Shown piece by piece: positions 1 through 11,900 of a stretch of 64,000 bases of DNA. The stretch spans positions 1 to 64,000 of the forward strand of contig SWDT01000105.1 of the NCBI GenBank assembly GCA_009193035.1, in the 5' to 3' direction. Each line of letters starts with the position of its first letter. The stretch's first letter is position 1. Made by a program: the position numbers and the translations under genes. The stretch comes from Halicephalobus mephisto. Taxonomy: Eukaryota; Nematoda; Chromadorea; Rhabditida; Panagrolaimidae. The notes under the pieces were generated by a model. It saw only the letters and a list, made by a program, of their open reading frames with translations. It searched no databases and had not been told where the DNA came from.

Positions 1-394
1 TGGACAAAAAATGAACGAAAAATAACAAGCCTCCGAGATTTGCCGTTTTGCCCTCGATTTCCCTCGAATTTCTCGTAAAACGCGTTATATAAAATTTTAA
101 AATTTTAAAATTTTCATAATTGTTCATTTTTTTAATTTTTATATATTTCTTTCATTTCCCTACATTTTAAAGAATTTCCTGTATAATTTTCTTAAATTTT
201 TTAAGTACTTTTTTAAATTTTAAAAATTGTTTAATTTTTCATATATCTTTGAAGTTTTTTATAACTTTTAAAGTTCTTTATGTAGCTTCCCAAATTCTTA
301 GAAAACTACTTAATGTGGTTCTTTACTTTGTTAAAAATCTTTTATGTAATTTTTAAATTGTTATGTAAATTTTTGGATTTTTATAATTTTTTAG
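1..394. other. A/T-rich sequence upstream of the first HYOU1 exon
   Basis: No separate exon can be supported here. The reading frame of the HYOU1 exon stays open upstream through its splice acceptor (AG at 393-394) to an ATG at 313, which would give a hydrophobic leader beginning [10 protein letters not shown]. The composition of 313-394 is intron-like, so the true signal-peptide exon more likely lies left of the window. The acceptor phase requires one base from an upstream exon. Confidence 0.5.
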
Positions 395-3300
395 ATGGGG
401 CTCTCGCGGCTATGTCAGTGGATATCGGATCTCAGTACTTGAAATTGGGTCTAGTAAAACCTGGTGTTCCATTAGAAATCGTCCTCAACAAGGAATCTCA
501 GCGAAAAACGCCGAATTTGATCGCGTTTCATAACGGAGAAAGGTTATTCGGTGAAAGTGCCCTCCAGATGGTTAGTGTTTTTTGAAAATAATACAGTGAA
601 ACCTCGATATAAGGAACCCTAAGGGACGGCAGAAAAGTTGTTTTTACAGAGGAGTTGCCTTTATCGAGGGGTTTACTAGGGGAAAATCACAGTAGGGATC
701 GGAACCGAGTTGTCTTTAAAGAGGATTTGCTTTTATCGAGGGTGTTTATATCGAGGTTTCACTGTACACACTTCTTATTGCTTTTCTGGAATTAAGTGAT
801 TTAATTTGAAAAAGTTTGGAATTTTAAAAACCCTAAATTTTCTGGTTTTTAGGTACTTGGATTTTTGGCAATTTTCATATATGGAAATCCTCTAAAATTT
901 CTGATTTTAGAATTATAAGAATCCTGAAAGGGTGTTCCCCTACGTCACGGATTTACTTGGGAAGCAATTCGACAACCCCGTGGTGGAGGATTACATGAAG
1001 CAATATCCGTATTTAAATCTGACCAAAGATCCTCAACGTGGTACGGTTATATTCACTACTAAGTAAGTTAATTTGGTTTAGTTTTGTTATTGGCATGTTT
1101 TTAGAAGTGGGGAATCGTATTCTGTGGAAACTTTGGTCGGAATGATCCTTTGGAACGCTCGGGAGCAAGTTGTTGTTTTTGGAAAAACCCCGATCAAAGA
1201 CGTCGTCGTCACGGCCCCTGGTTACTTCAATCAAGCCGAGCGTGAAGCTTTAGTTAACGCCGTGGAAATAGCTGGTTTGAATCTGCTTCAAGTTATATCT
1301 GATGGGGCTGCAGCTGCTGTGAACTACGTCTTCACCAGGAGAAAGGACATAACTGAAAAGTCGCAATATGTCGTTATTTACGATATTGGTGCTTCTAAAA
1401 CCGTTGCCAGTGTGATTGAACTCAAGTTAGCGAAGGAAAACGGGTCAAAATCCCTAGATCCAGTGGTCAATGTGGTCGGAATCGGATACAATAGGCTTCT
1501 TGGAGGACACGATCTGACCGCCAGAATTCGGGATTTCCTGGCTTCTGAATTTAGTAAACAACACAAAACTACCAAACCTATTTATGGAAATCTCCGAGCA
1601 ATGGCTAAATTACTAAAGGAAGCGGAACGAGTAAAACATGTTCTTTCAGCCAACACTCAGACCTATGCCCAAGTAGAAAGTGCCTTCGAAGACAAGGATT
1701 TCAGATTCTTGATGACTCGTGATGTCCTCAATGATATTTTAAAAGAATTTGAAAACGATTACATCACGCCAGTAATGGACGCTCTTCGGATGGCCGAACT
1801 CAACGTGGACAACATCGATCAGGTCATTCTGTTTGGAGCTGGTACCCGTGTTCCGAGGATTCAAGATCTTCTTCGTGATTATTTCAAAGGGTTTGTTTTT
1901 GGTATTTTAAGAATTTTGGAATTTTTTATTATTTTAGATGTACTTTTAAGGTTTTATTCTTTATGAATTTCTTTATAAGTATGAGAAATAGATTTAAAAA
2001 CCTCTTTGAATTTTTTAATTTCTCTAAAATTGAATCCTTGAAGTTTTTTAAAAGTAAATTTTTAAATTTCCGAAATTTTTATGAATGAGTTTTTCTCTTT
2101 TTTTTGTTTTATTATAATCAAGAATTTAATCAGTGTGTTTTTCAATTATTTTTCGAGTGATTTTTTAATTTTATTATTTTAAAAATTATAATTTTCAGAA
2201 AAGAAGCAAATAAATTTTTGAATACGGATGAAGCGGCTACTTTGGGAGCTCTGTATCAAGCTGCTTTTCATAGTAAAGGATTTAAAGTTAAAAAAATTGG
2301 TCTTCATGAACTTCAAATTTATCCAATAATGATTAATTTTGAAACTTTGGCTAGTCATGATAGGAAAATTCTACGTAATGTTAATCGTACTATATTTGGT
2401 TACAAAAGTCACTATCCGACGAACAGAAAAATTATAACTTTTACTTCACATGAAAATGATTTTACTATTAATTTGCATTACGGTAATTTGGATCACTTGT
2501 CATCGAAACAGTTAACAGAATTCGGAAAATTAAACATAACGGATGTGGAAATTCGTGGAGTTGGAGAAAGTTTTAAAAATATTTTAAAAGAAAATTATAT
2601 TTTTAAAGGTGTAAAAGTATTTTTTTTAATTGATTATTTTGGAATTATTAAAGCTGATGGAGCAGAAATTATTATGGAAAAACCGATTGTGAAAGAAAAT
2701 TCGACATTGGATAGTATAGTTGATACTATTGGAAGTTTGTTTAGTTCGAAGGATTCTGGATCTACAGAAGGATTGAAAGATGAATCCGGTGAAAGTAGAG
2801 ATTCTGGAAATGAAGATGAAATTAATGAAGAACATGTTTCAAAATTAACTCCTGGAGATGGGAAAGTTAAACAAAAACAAGATTCAGAAGGACAAAACGA
2901 ATCAGAATCGACTTCTGGAGATAAGAAAGTTAAACAAAAACAAGATTCAGAAGGACAAAATGAATCAGAATCGACTTCTGGAGATGGGAAAGGACAGGAT
3001 TCAGGAACTCAAAAAGAATCGAATTCGGATGATAAAAAACCTGGAAATAAAACAACTTCTAAGAAAAATGAAAAACCGAAAACTTTGAAAACGAAATTGA
3101 AGATTGGTTTGTATCAAGCTCATCCGGACTTAAGCAAATCTGAATTAGATAATTCTAAGAAAATTTTATCTGTTTTTGAGAAGGCAGAAAAAGAAAAAAC
3201 TGAAAGAGAAGCTGCTCATAATGAGTTGGAAGCGAGAGTTTACGAACTTAAAGATAGATTATCTGATGAAGAATTTTTGAAATTTATTAATCCAGAAGAA

Positions 3301-4219
3301 TTGAAGAATCTTACTGTATTGATTGATGATGCATATAATTGGCTTGAGGAAGAAGCAAATCCTAAGACGAAAACAGAAGAATTTAATAAAAAACGAAATC
3401 CGATAGATGAAATTTTTACAGTAATTCAGAAACGTATTCGGGATTTTGAAGAACGTCCGAAATTAATCGAAAAATTTAACGAAGTTGTTTTTAAATTGAA
3501 AGAAATAATAACTAAGTTTAAAAAAGAAAATTCAGAAATTTTTGAACCGAAATTTTACAATAAATCAGAAAAATTGATTAAAAATAATGAAGAATTTATT
3601 GAAAATAATATTCCAACTTTGCTTACGGATGATAGTGGATTTAATGAAGAATTAAAAATTAGGGTAAATTTTATATTTTAAAAAAATGTAATTTTGGTTT
3701 TTTTAGATTGAAAAAATGGAACGTAATAGTGCTGATATTTTTAATAAATTTACAAAGAAAATGAAAGAATTGAAAAAAGCGGAAAAAGAAGCAGCAAGGA
3801 GAGCTAAGAAAGATGAAAATATGAATGAAACTGGAGAAAATGGTTTTGATGGAAGTAAATCTGATAGTCAACAAGGAAGTGAAGGAGAAACCTCTGGAGA
3901 GAATACTGTAAGTGGTCAAGATGAAGGTAAATATGATAATCGACAAGGAAATGAAGGAGAAACTTCTGGAGAGAATACTGTAAGTGACCAAGATGAAGGT
4001 AAATCTGATAATCGACAAGGAAGTGAAGGGGAGAATACTGTAAATGACCAAGATGAAGGTGAACTTGGTGGTCAACAAGAATCTGAACATCAAAATCTCA
4101 AAGAAAACACTGTAGAATCTAGTCGTGATGAAACTAACTTTAATCAAGATGAATATGAAGACCTAAATTCTGGAGAAAATACTGACGATGAATCTAAACC
4201 TATTCATGATGAAATGTGA
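395..4219 (+). CDS. HYOU1: Hypoxia up-regulated protein 1 / GRP170 (ER HSP110-class chaperone), 5' partial
   Basis: Exons 395-570, 911-1062, 1105-1890, 2199-3663 and 3707-4219 join in frame at GT/AG sites to give about 1029 residues. The product is a large HSP70-like chaperone and nucleotide-exchange factor of the ER lumen. The N-terminal ATPase domain is clear: [53 protein letters not shown] and the phosphate loop [17 protein letters not shown]. The substrate-binding part includes [16 protein letters not shown] and VRDA-like YPIMINFE, followed by an acidic Ser/Gly/Gln linker with two 63-bp coding repeats (2866-2991) and helical C-terminal sequence rich in charged residues. The last exon is an acidic 26-residue-type repeat and ends in HDEM where KDEL/HDEL would be expected. 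The signal-peptide exon is absent or uncertain. Family identity is very secure; the extreme N terminus is not. Confidence 0.93.
594..764. mobile_element. MITE with TA target duplication, intron 1 of HYOU1
   Basis: A 171-bp element flanked by TA (592-593 and 765-766). Its ends are perfect inverted repeats of 19 bases, CAGTGAAACCTCGATATAA at the left and its complement at the right. There is no coding capacity. The interior repeats the words TTTATCGAGGG and AGAGGA. TA duplication and terminal form fit a non-autonomous Tc1/mariner/pogo-type element. It resembles the MITE at 18672-18902 in the AAACCTC core of its ends. Confidence 0.8.
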
Positions 4220-4370
4220 TAATCTGATGACCTTTGGTGATTGCTATGGGTAATGTTGTCTTTTGACTGGAATTGTTTGGTATTAATTTATTTTTAAAAA
4301 TTAGACTGTTGAGGTAGCGTCAAGTATTCAGAATATCTGTTGTTGATTTGCGATTCTTGTTAACTTTGGA

Positions 4371-4376
4371 AATAAA
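4371..4376 (+). terminator. Poly(A) signal of HYOU1
   Basis: AATAAA about 150 bases after the HYOU1 stop, followed by A/T-rich sequence. It is the first canonical signal after the stop. Confidence 0.5.
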
Positions 4377-4599
4377 TAATTATTTGTAAATTACGAAATT
4401 TAATTTTCAAAATTTAAAAAAAAGTAAATTTAATTTTTAAAATTTAAAAAAAAACTTAATTTTCGAAATTTAAAAAAAATAAAATTTAAAAAAAAACTTA
4501 ATTTTCGAAATTAAAAAAAAATAAAATTTAGTTTTTAAAATATGATAATTACGATATTTAATTTTTAATAAAGATTAAAATTTATATTCCCTGAATTTC

Positions 4600-4805
4600 A
4601 CAGAAAATTGATTCCTTTGTTAAAATCCCTGTTGTTGAAGAAAGATCTTGTTTGGAGGAAAGAAGACGAGAAAATCTGATTATGCCCACTTTGGCGCCTC
4701 GTCGGCTTCGAGGTCGCTAATCGGCCAAAAACGGATGGCACTCGAGAAGGCAGATGGACGACAAACTCGGTTGAATAATCGTCATTGTTTCCCGCAACTT
4801 GCATT
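4600..4805. promoter_or_regulatory. Less A/T-rich island in the HYOU1-lim-4 spacer
   Basis: About 200 bases of balanced composition (for example TTTGGCGCCTCGTCGG and CGAGGTCGCTAATCGGCC) amid A/T-rich tandem repeats. No convincing exon fits: the longest frame (minus strand) has no family resemblance. It could be a lim-4 enhancer, since homeodomain-type TAAT words occur; this is inference only. Confidence 0.3.
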
Positions 4806-5280
4806 TTTGACTTTATAAATTCAAAAAAACTAGATAATAAAAAATTTAAAAAAAAAATAAAATCACAAAAAATTTAAAAAATGGAATTTTGGAATTTTTA
4901 GAAATCTTCGAAATTTGAAATTCTTAATTTTTATAAATTCAAAAAACTAGATCATAAAAAAATTTAAAAAAAATAAAATCACAAAAAATTTTAAAAATGG
5001 AATTTTGGGATTTTTAGAAATCTTCGAAATTTGAAATTCTTAATTTTTATAAATTCAAAAAACTAGATCATAAAAAAATTTAAAAAAAATAAAATCACAA
5101 AAAATTTTAAAAATGGAATTTTGGAATTTTTAGAAATCTTCGAAATTTGAAATTCTTAATTTTTATAAATTCAAAAAAACTACATCATAAAAATTTTAAA
5201 AAAATAAAATCACAAAAAATTTTAAAAATGAAATTTTGGAATTTTTAGAAATCTTCGAAATTTGAAATTTTAATTTTTCG
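4800..5280. repeat. Tandem repeat, ~116 bp x 4
   Basis: The word GAAATCTTCGAAATTTGAAA recurs at about 4901, 5017, 5133 and 5248, giving a 115-116-bp unit. The copies are nearly identical and noncoding. Confidence 0.85.
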
Positions 5281-5569
5281 TTAAAGTTAAAAATTTTTAA
5301 TTTAAAAAAAATGAAAATTTAAAGATTTTTTAAAAAATTCCACTTAATTGGACCTTTGGAGACAAAATTTATAATAAATTTTTCAAGTGGAAAATTATTT
5401 TAAAAACCGTACTGTAATGGTAATGTATCGAAGTACATTTTAATACATGAGTAGATTTTTGCTAAAAATCAATCTTCTTTGCTTGCCTTCTTGTCGTTTG
5501 GAATTTTTGTGTTTTTAGATTTCTGTCCTATCAAGTTTGACGATCGATACTCGACATTGAAGTTGAACT

Positions 5570-6085
5570 TTTCGTGTTAAGAGATGATTTTAAAAAAGTA
5601 AATTTTTCGTGGTAAGATACTATTTAAAAAATTTGAGCTTTTCGTGGTAGGATATAGCTTTAAAAAAGTAAACTTTCGTGGTAGGACATAACTTTAAAAA
5701 AGTAAACTTTCGTGGTAGGACATAATTTTAAAAATTAAACTTTTCGTGGTAAGGTACTATTTAAAAAAATTTGAGCTTTTCGTGATAGAACATAACTTTA
5801 AAAATTAAACTTTTCGTGGTAGGACATAATTTTAAAAAAGTAAACTTTCGTGGTAGGACATAATTTTAAAAAAGTAAATTTTTTGTGGTAGGATATAGCT
5901 TTAAAAAAAGTAAACTTTTCGTGGTAAGACGAGATTTTCAAAATTTGAACTTTTCATGATAAGACATAACTTTAAAAAAAGTAAACTTCTTATGGTAGGA
6001 CATGATTTTCGAAAATTAAACTTCTCATCATAGAACACAACTCAAAAAGTGAACTTTTCGTGATAGGATATGATTTTCAAAATTT
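5570..6085. repeat. Tandem repeat, ~37 bp x 13 (TTTCGTGGTAGGACATA family)
   Basis: A diverged short unit built on CTTTTCGTGGTAGGACATA plus a run of TTTAAAAAAGTAAA is repeated throughout. Copies vary by a few bases and in A-run length. No open frame. Confidence 0.8.
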
Positions 6086-6299
6086 GAATTTTTTTAAAAA
6101 CGATATTCACAATTTTTTATTCTTTTTCTTAACACATTTTATTTTTTTTTTGATTTCGTGAAAAATAATTTTTTTTTATTTTTTAAACAATTAATTTTAT
6201 TTTATTTTTTAAAAAGTAAATTTTATTTTTTATTTTTTATTTTTTAAACAATTAATTGAATCTTAAATACTGTCTTATTTTGGCTTTTCTTGCTTAATT

Positions 6300-6560
6300 G
6301 TAAATTAGCTCCAATTTGTGTTTTCAAAATTACCCTTTCCAGAATTCTCCGAAGTGGAAAATATTGCGGTAAAAACAGTATTTTATTTTTGGATTAAGGA
6401 TCGAGGATCTGTTTGGAATTTAAAACAACAACCTATAATTTGTCGAAAAAGATCAAAGAATTTTTTTCGACGAAAATATCCTCGAGTGGATTATCCCTTC
6501 GAGAGATGCATTTCCGAAAAGAAACTGATTTGCAACTGAATCGGAGTTTCCTGTTGTTTT
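6300..6560. other. Less A/T-rich island, no recognised gene
   Basis: Contains a 73-codon plus-strand frame (6318-6539) with no methionine context, splice partners or family resemblance. Words such as CGACGAAAATATCCTCGAG and CCCTTCGAGAGATGC set it apart from its repeats. A regulatory island for lim-4 or an eroded repeat are both possible. Confidence 0.25.
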
Positions 6561-6589
6561 AAGAAATCCCAAAATTACAGTAATCCAAT

Positions 6590-7340
6590 TTTGAAAAATT
6601 TAAAATTATTTTTTTTTGAAAAATTTAAAATTATTTTTTTTGAAAAATTTGAAATTATTTTTTTTTTTAATTTGAAATTACTTTTTTTTGGTAAATTTGA
6701 AATTACTTTTTTTAAAAAATTTAAAGTTACTTTTTTTTGGTAAATTTAAAATTATTTTTTTTTTAAATTTGAAATTTTTTTTTTGAAAAATTTAAAGTTA
6801 CTTTTTTCGAAAAATTTTTAAATTTAATTAATTTCAAGATTTTTTAAGTTACAAAAAACTCAAATAAGATTTTCGAAATTTTTCAAAATTTACTTAAAAT
6901 TCTTCTGTATACTGTAGAAGTACATTATGTTGAATTTTATAATTTTCGGTCTCAACTGGAAAAATTCAAAATTCTTTTCGAAACAAATTTAAAAATAAAT
7001 TTGTTTTTTATAATTTGAAAATTTTAAAAATGTTAAATTTTCGGTCTTAACTGGAAAAATTCAAAATTCCCTTCGAGATAGTTTTTTAGAATTTTTTCAA
7101 CAATTTTTTATACTAATGTAATTTCAAAGTTTTCTAAAATAAATCATTATTTTTTAACCTTTGGTCTCAATTGAAAAATTCTAAATACTCCCTTCGAGAC
7201 AGTTTTTTAGAATTTTTTCAACAATGTAATTTCAAAGTTTTCTAAAATCATATAAATCATTATTTTTTCACTTTTGGTCTCAACTGGAAAATTCTGAATA
7301 TTCCCTTCGAGACAGTTTTTTAGAATTTTTTCAACATTTT
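6590..7340. repeat. A/T-run repeats and ~115-bp TTCGAGACAGTTTTTTAG array
   Basis: 6590-6840 is a chain of TTTTTTTGAAAAATTTGAAATTA-like units, differing mainly in run length. From about 6945, a longer unit carrying TTTTCGGTCTCAACTGG and CTTCGAGACAGTTTTTTAG recurs at about 7070, 7195 and 7307. Confidence 0.7.
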
Positions 7341-7354
7341 TTTATAACAGTATG

Positions 7355-7520
7355 ATTTTAAGCCGGGGGAGTTTTGTCAAGTTCTCGGAAAAAATCCAGC
7401 AAAGTTGGAGATTATTCATTTTGTCTCCTCGAGTGGATACCTCCACAGCCGCAATTAGCCGATATTCATCCAGAAGCCGAACAGTCATCATGAAAAGCCC
7501 CTTTTTCAATTGTAAGATCA
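7355..7520. promoter_or_regulatory. Less A/T-rich island upstream of lim-4
   Basis: About 150 bases with CTCCTCGAGTGGATACCTCC, CCGCAATTAGCCGATATTC and a homeodomain-like AATTAGC. Open on both strands for about 60-80 codons but without family resemblance. A conserved noncoding element is the simpler reading. Confidence 0.25.
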
Positions 7521-7679
7521 GACTCGTTTTTAAAATATAAAATAACTTCCAACTAAAAATCAATGAAATTACGGTAACTAAAGAATACGACAAAAATGGT
7601 TTTATTTAAAATTCGAGTCATAGATGATATAAAAAATAAAATAGAATATTTTTAAAATTTTCACGTAAATTTTTTTTAA

Positions 7680-7915
7680 ATTAAAAATTTATTTTAAAAA
7701 AAATTTAAATAAAAACTTATTTTTTTTATTTTTTTTTAAATTTAAATAAAAACTAATTTTTTATTTTTTTAAAAAATTTAAATAAAAATTTGTTTTTTAT
7801 TTTTTTTAAAATTTAAATAAAAATTTGTTTTTTATTTTTTTTAAAATTTAAATAAAAATTTGTTTTTTATTTTTTTTAAAATTTAAATAAAAACTTATTT
7901 TTTATTTTTTTAAAT
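7680..7915. repeat. Short A/T tandem array, ~34 bp x 7
   Basis: Repeats of TTTTTTTAAAATTTAAATAAAAA followed by CTTATT or TTTGTT, differing in homopolymer length. Low complexity and noncoding. Confidence 0.7.
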
Positions 7916-8239
7916 TAAAATTTTCTAAGAAATTTCAAAAAATCGTCTTGAGACAATTTTGTAAAAATTTTTATTTTTTAAATTTTCACATAAATTCATG
8001 ATTTTTTTAAAATGTAAAAATAGAAATTTGCTTTTTTGTTTTTTTTTATTTAAAATTTTTATAATGGTGCTTTTTATAAAAATAAAAAAAGATAAATTTG
8101 GCCAATCTTACTGTAGTCAATTAGATCTCTCTTATTATTTTTACAACTATTCTAAAAAGTTTGAGAACCATTATATGAGATTCTGGAGATTTTCAAAAAA
8201 TTTTAAAGATTTTTATTGAATCTTAAAAATTCTGAAAAT

Positions 8240-8645
8240 TTCAAAGTTTATTTTTGATTTTCATAAAAATGTGATTTTCCGTTTTTTGATGACCAAAGAA
8301 ATTGTGGAAAAAACGGTAAATTTGGTAATTTTAAAGAAATTTTTCATTATTATAAAATTTTTAATTTTACAGTTTATTTTTAATTTTCATAAAAATGCGA
8401 TTTTCCGTTTTTCGAAAACGAAAGAAATTGTAGAAAAAACGATAAATTTGGTAATTTTTAAAAATTTTTCATTATTATAAAATTTTTAATTTTACAAAGT
8501 TTATTTTTAATTTTCATAAAAATGCGATTTTCCGTTTTTCGAAAACCAAAGAAATTGTGGAAAAAGCGGTAAATTTGGTAATTTTAAAAAATTTTTCATT
8601 ATTATAAAATTTCAAATTTTACAGTTTATTTTTAATTTTTATAAG
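8240..8645. repeat. Tandem repeat, ~125 bp x 4
   Basis: The block GATTTTCCGTTTTT followed by AAAGAAATTGTGGAAAAA recurs at about 8271, 8400, 8527 and 8649. The last copy runs into the lim-4 promoter region, which keeps the start of the unit. Confidence 0.85.
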
Positions 8646-8649
8646 TGTG

Positions 8650-8903
8650 ATTTTCCGTTTTCCGAAGACCCAGGGGATTGTGGGCGGATCAGGAGAAAAA
8701 GGAGTGGCGCTTTGGTTGAGGACAGTTGGCCAATCAGCAGCTGTATTCAGAAAAAGGAAGGCCCCGCAAATTCAGTTTCCGTTTCTTTGCCAGTTTTCTC
8801 TGATTGACTTTCTTGAAAATTTTTTTCAAATCTAAGTTTGCCTGATTTGTCATTCATTCCGGAGAAAATCAACTTCACTTCAAAGTCAATCAAATCGTTC
8901 CAG
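8650..8903 (+). promoter_or_regulatory. Probable lim-4 proximal promoter and trans-splice acceptor
   Basis: A G/C-richer stretch just before the lim-4 start, with GGCCAATCAG (CCAAT-type), an adjacent CAGCTG E-box and GGGCGGATC. A pyrimidine-rich ATCGTTCCAG at 8894-8903 is a good splice acceptor ten bases before the ATG at 8913, with no coding donor upstream, which fits SL trans-splicing. Inference from sequence only. Confidence 0.45.
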
Positions 8904-8912
8904 GACCTGCGG

Positions 8913-11900
8913 ATGCTTTCAATGGACGTTGTTCATCAGTCCCAGCTTTCTGGGGCTTCTTCTGGACTCGGAAATAACTCTTTCGAAATCGCTTCTGAAG
9001 ATCCGTATTTCGTCGGGACCGCTCTCTTTGGAAACCTGGGAAATTCCGAACCTAGCCTGAGGGGATTCGACTCAACCATGGGAACTGGACCTGCAACTAA
9101 TCCGAGTAAGTTCATTTCCTTTCAAAAGTTTAGATAATTTCCAACTTTTTTCAATGTAGAATTTCATTCAAATTTCCAGAATCTGGTTGAAAATTTCTCA
9201 AATTTTCAGAATTTCGTAGATAATTTTTCAACTTTTTAGAAATCTGAAAATCTTTGAAATTTTTCGACTTGTTAGAAATCTGAAAATTTTCGGAATTTCG
9301 TAGATAATTTTCAAAATTTGAAAATTTTTGAAATTTTACAGAAGCTTCCAGAGTCCTTTGGAAAATTCTGGAGAGTTTTGTTGAAGTTTTTAGGACTTTT
9401 TAGAAATTTCTTGGAACTTTTAGAATCCAATGAAAATAAGATCAGCATCCAAAATAAAGATTCTGAAATTTTCTAAACATTTCCTAAGTTTCGTGTTGAG
9501 ATAATTTTTGAATAAATTTCTATTTTCTTTCCTTTTCCCAGAATAGTGACTTTTTTTAAATAATTAGTTGATTTTTTAATCACTATCTTTTTACTGAAAA
9601 CTTTGGAAATAAATTTTTGAATTTTTCTTTTATTCAGGATAGTGACTTTTTTTAAATTATTAGCTATTTTTTTAGTCACTATCTTCTTATTGAAGACTTT
9701 GGAAATAAATTCTTGAATTTTTCTTCTTTCCAGGATAGTGACTTTTTTTAAATAATTAGCAATTTTTTAATCACTATCATTTTACTGAAAACTTTGGAAA
9801 TTAATTTTTGAATTTTTCTTCTTTCCAGGATAGTGACTTTTTTTAATTATTAGCTATTTTTTTAATCACTATCTTTTTACTGAAAACTTTGGAAATTCGT
9901 GTTGAGATAATTTTCGAATTTTATTTTTCTTCTTCTTTCCAGGATAGTGACTTTGCGGAATAGCTAACCGTTTTTTCCAGTCACTATCCATAACTGGAGG
10001 CCGTTAAATCCAATTATTAAATTTTCCAAAGCTTTTGTCTCGGATTTTCCAACTCGAAGAATTCCAAAGTTTTAATTTAATTTAACTTTCTCAAGTCGTA
10101 TTTTCACACAAATTCAAAAATTTGTTAAAAAATAATTTTTTTTTAGGTCAACCAACTTTCATGGGATTTCCTCTGGATTCGGGAGTTCCTGGAATGCCCA
10201 TGATGCCGAGTTCAGGATACTTGCCTCAAATTCAAGAACAAAAATTTCAAAAAAATGAAAATTCTGAAAATTTTTGTCAAAAAGAAAATTCAACTACTGT
10301 AGAATCAATGGAAGCTTCAACATCTGAAATTTCTGGTTTTCAAAATTGTTTCGGATGTCATGAAACCATCGTTGACAAATGGCTTCTGGTTGTGAACAAC
10401 ACCCATTGGCATTCTGGTTGTTTGAGATGTTCAAGTTGCTCCAATTTGATGAACGAAGATCCCACTTGTTTCTGGAGAGAAAACAGGGTTTACTGTAGAA
10501 ACTGTTACCAAACGTAAGTTTTTTAAACTTTTCACTCATGTTCAAAGTTTCAAAAATCACGTAAACTTGAATACAAAGAGTACTTTTAAAATTAATCACA
10601 ATGGTTGCCGTCATTGAAGGGACGAGGGGGTTCGGAAATGGATCTTTAAAAATTTGAATAATGAATTTTTAAAAACTTGAATAATGAATTTTTAAAAACT
10701 TGAATAATGAATTTTTAAAAACTTGAATAATAGATCTTTAAAAACTTGAATATTGATTCCTGGAGGACCTAGGGAGTTCGGAAATCTATTCCTAGAGAAA
10801 CTAAGGACTTCAGAGATGTATCTATCGGAAATTTGAAGGTTCGGAGATTTATTAATAAGAAATCTAAAAAGTTTGGAAATTCAGAAATCTATTCCTAGAG
10901 AAGTTCGAATGTTTAGAGATGTATTTACAAAAATTTGAAGGTTCGGAAATTTATTAATAAGGAATCTAGGAAATTTAGAGACTCGTTCATAAAAAAGCTC
11001 AATACACAAAAAATAGGTATATGGTATTTAATGTATATGTTAAAACAGTTCTAATGTATCGAATACGTTGTATCCAATGCACCGATTTATCAAGTTGATA
11101 TCTGTATATTGTCTATAATATACAGATACACTAGGGATATTTTTTGTACATAGTATTTAATGTATTAATATATAAAAACAGTTTTAACATATCAAATGCA
11201 TTATATCCAATGTACCGATTCATCAAGTTGATATCTGTACATTGTATATAATGTATAGATACATTAGAGATATTTTGTGCACATGGTATTTAATGTATAT
11301 GTTAAAACAGTTTTAATATATCAAATGCACTATATCCAATGTACCGATTTATCAAGTTGATATCGGTATATCAAGTATAATGTACCTTATATGTCAAAAC
11401 TGTTTTAATACGCCTTTTTTGTCTGTAACTTATTTACAGAGGCTCTGTAGATTCATTCATAGAAAATTCAAAAATATAAAGATTTATTCACAATTTGAAA
11501 TTTCGGGAAATCTATCTCCAGAAAATCCATAAATCCACAAAGAAGTTAGAATTTATCCATAAAGATTTATGGATTCACTTACAAGTTTCCCAAATAATCG
11601 AAATTCTTACATCTTTTATCGAATTTTCAAAGATCTAAATCCTCACATTTCTAAAATAATCAAAAATTTTAAAAATTTAATAATTTTAAATTTTTGGTTT
11701 TTATTCGAAAATACTTAAAAAAACAAATGTTTTTAAACACCCTCTTGAACCACTTGGCTTAATTCAATTTCGTCTTACGGTGGATCTCGATCGGGTTAAT
11801 CGGCGAGTTCAGACATCTGCCATTGCGCAAATCCGGGAAATCTAACAACGTTTCCTGGGTGGCAATTAACTGTTACATCACGATTAATGCGGTACATCGT

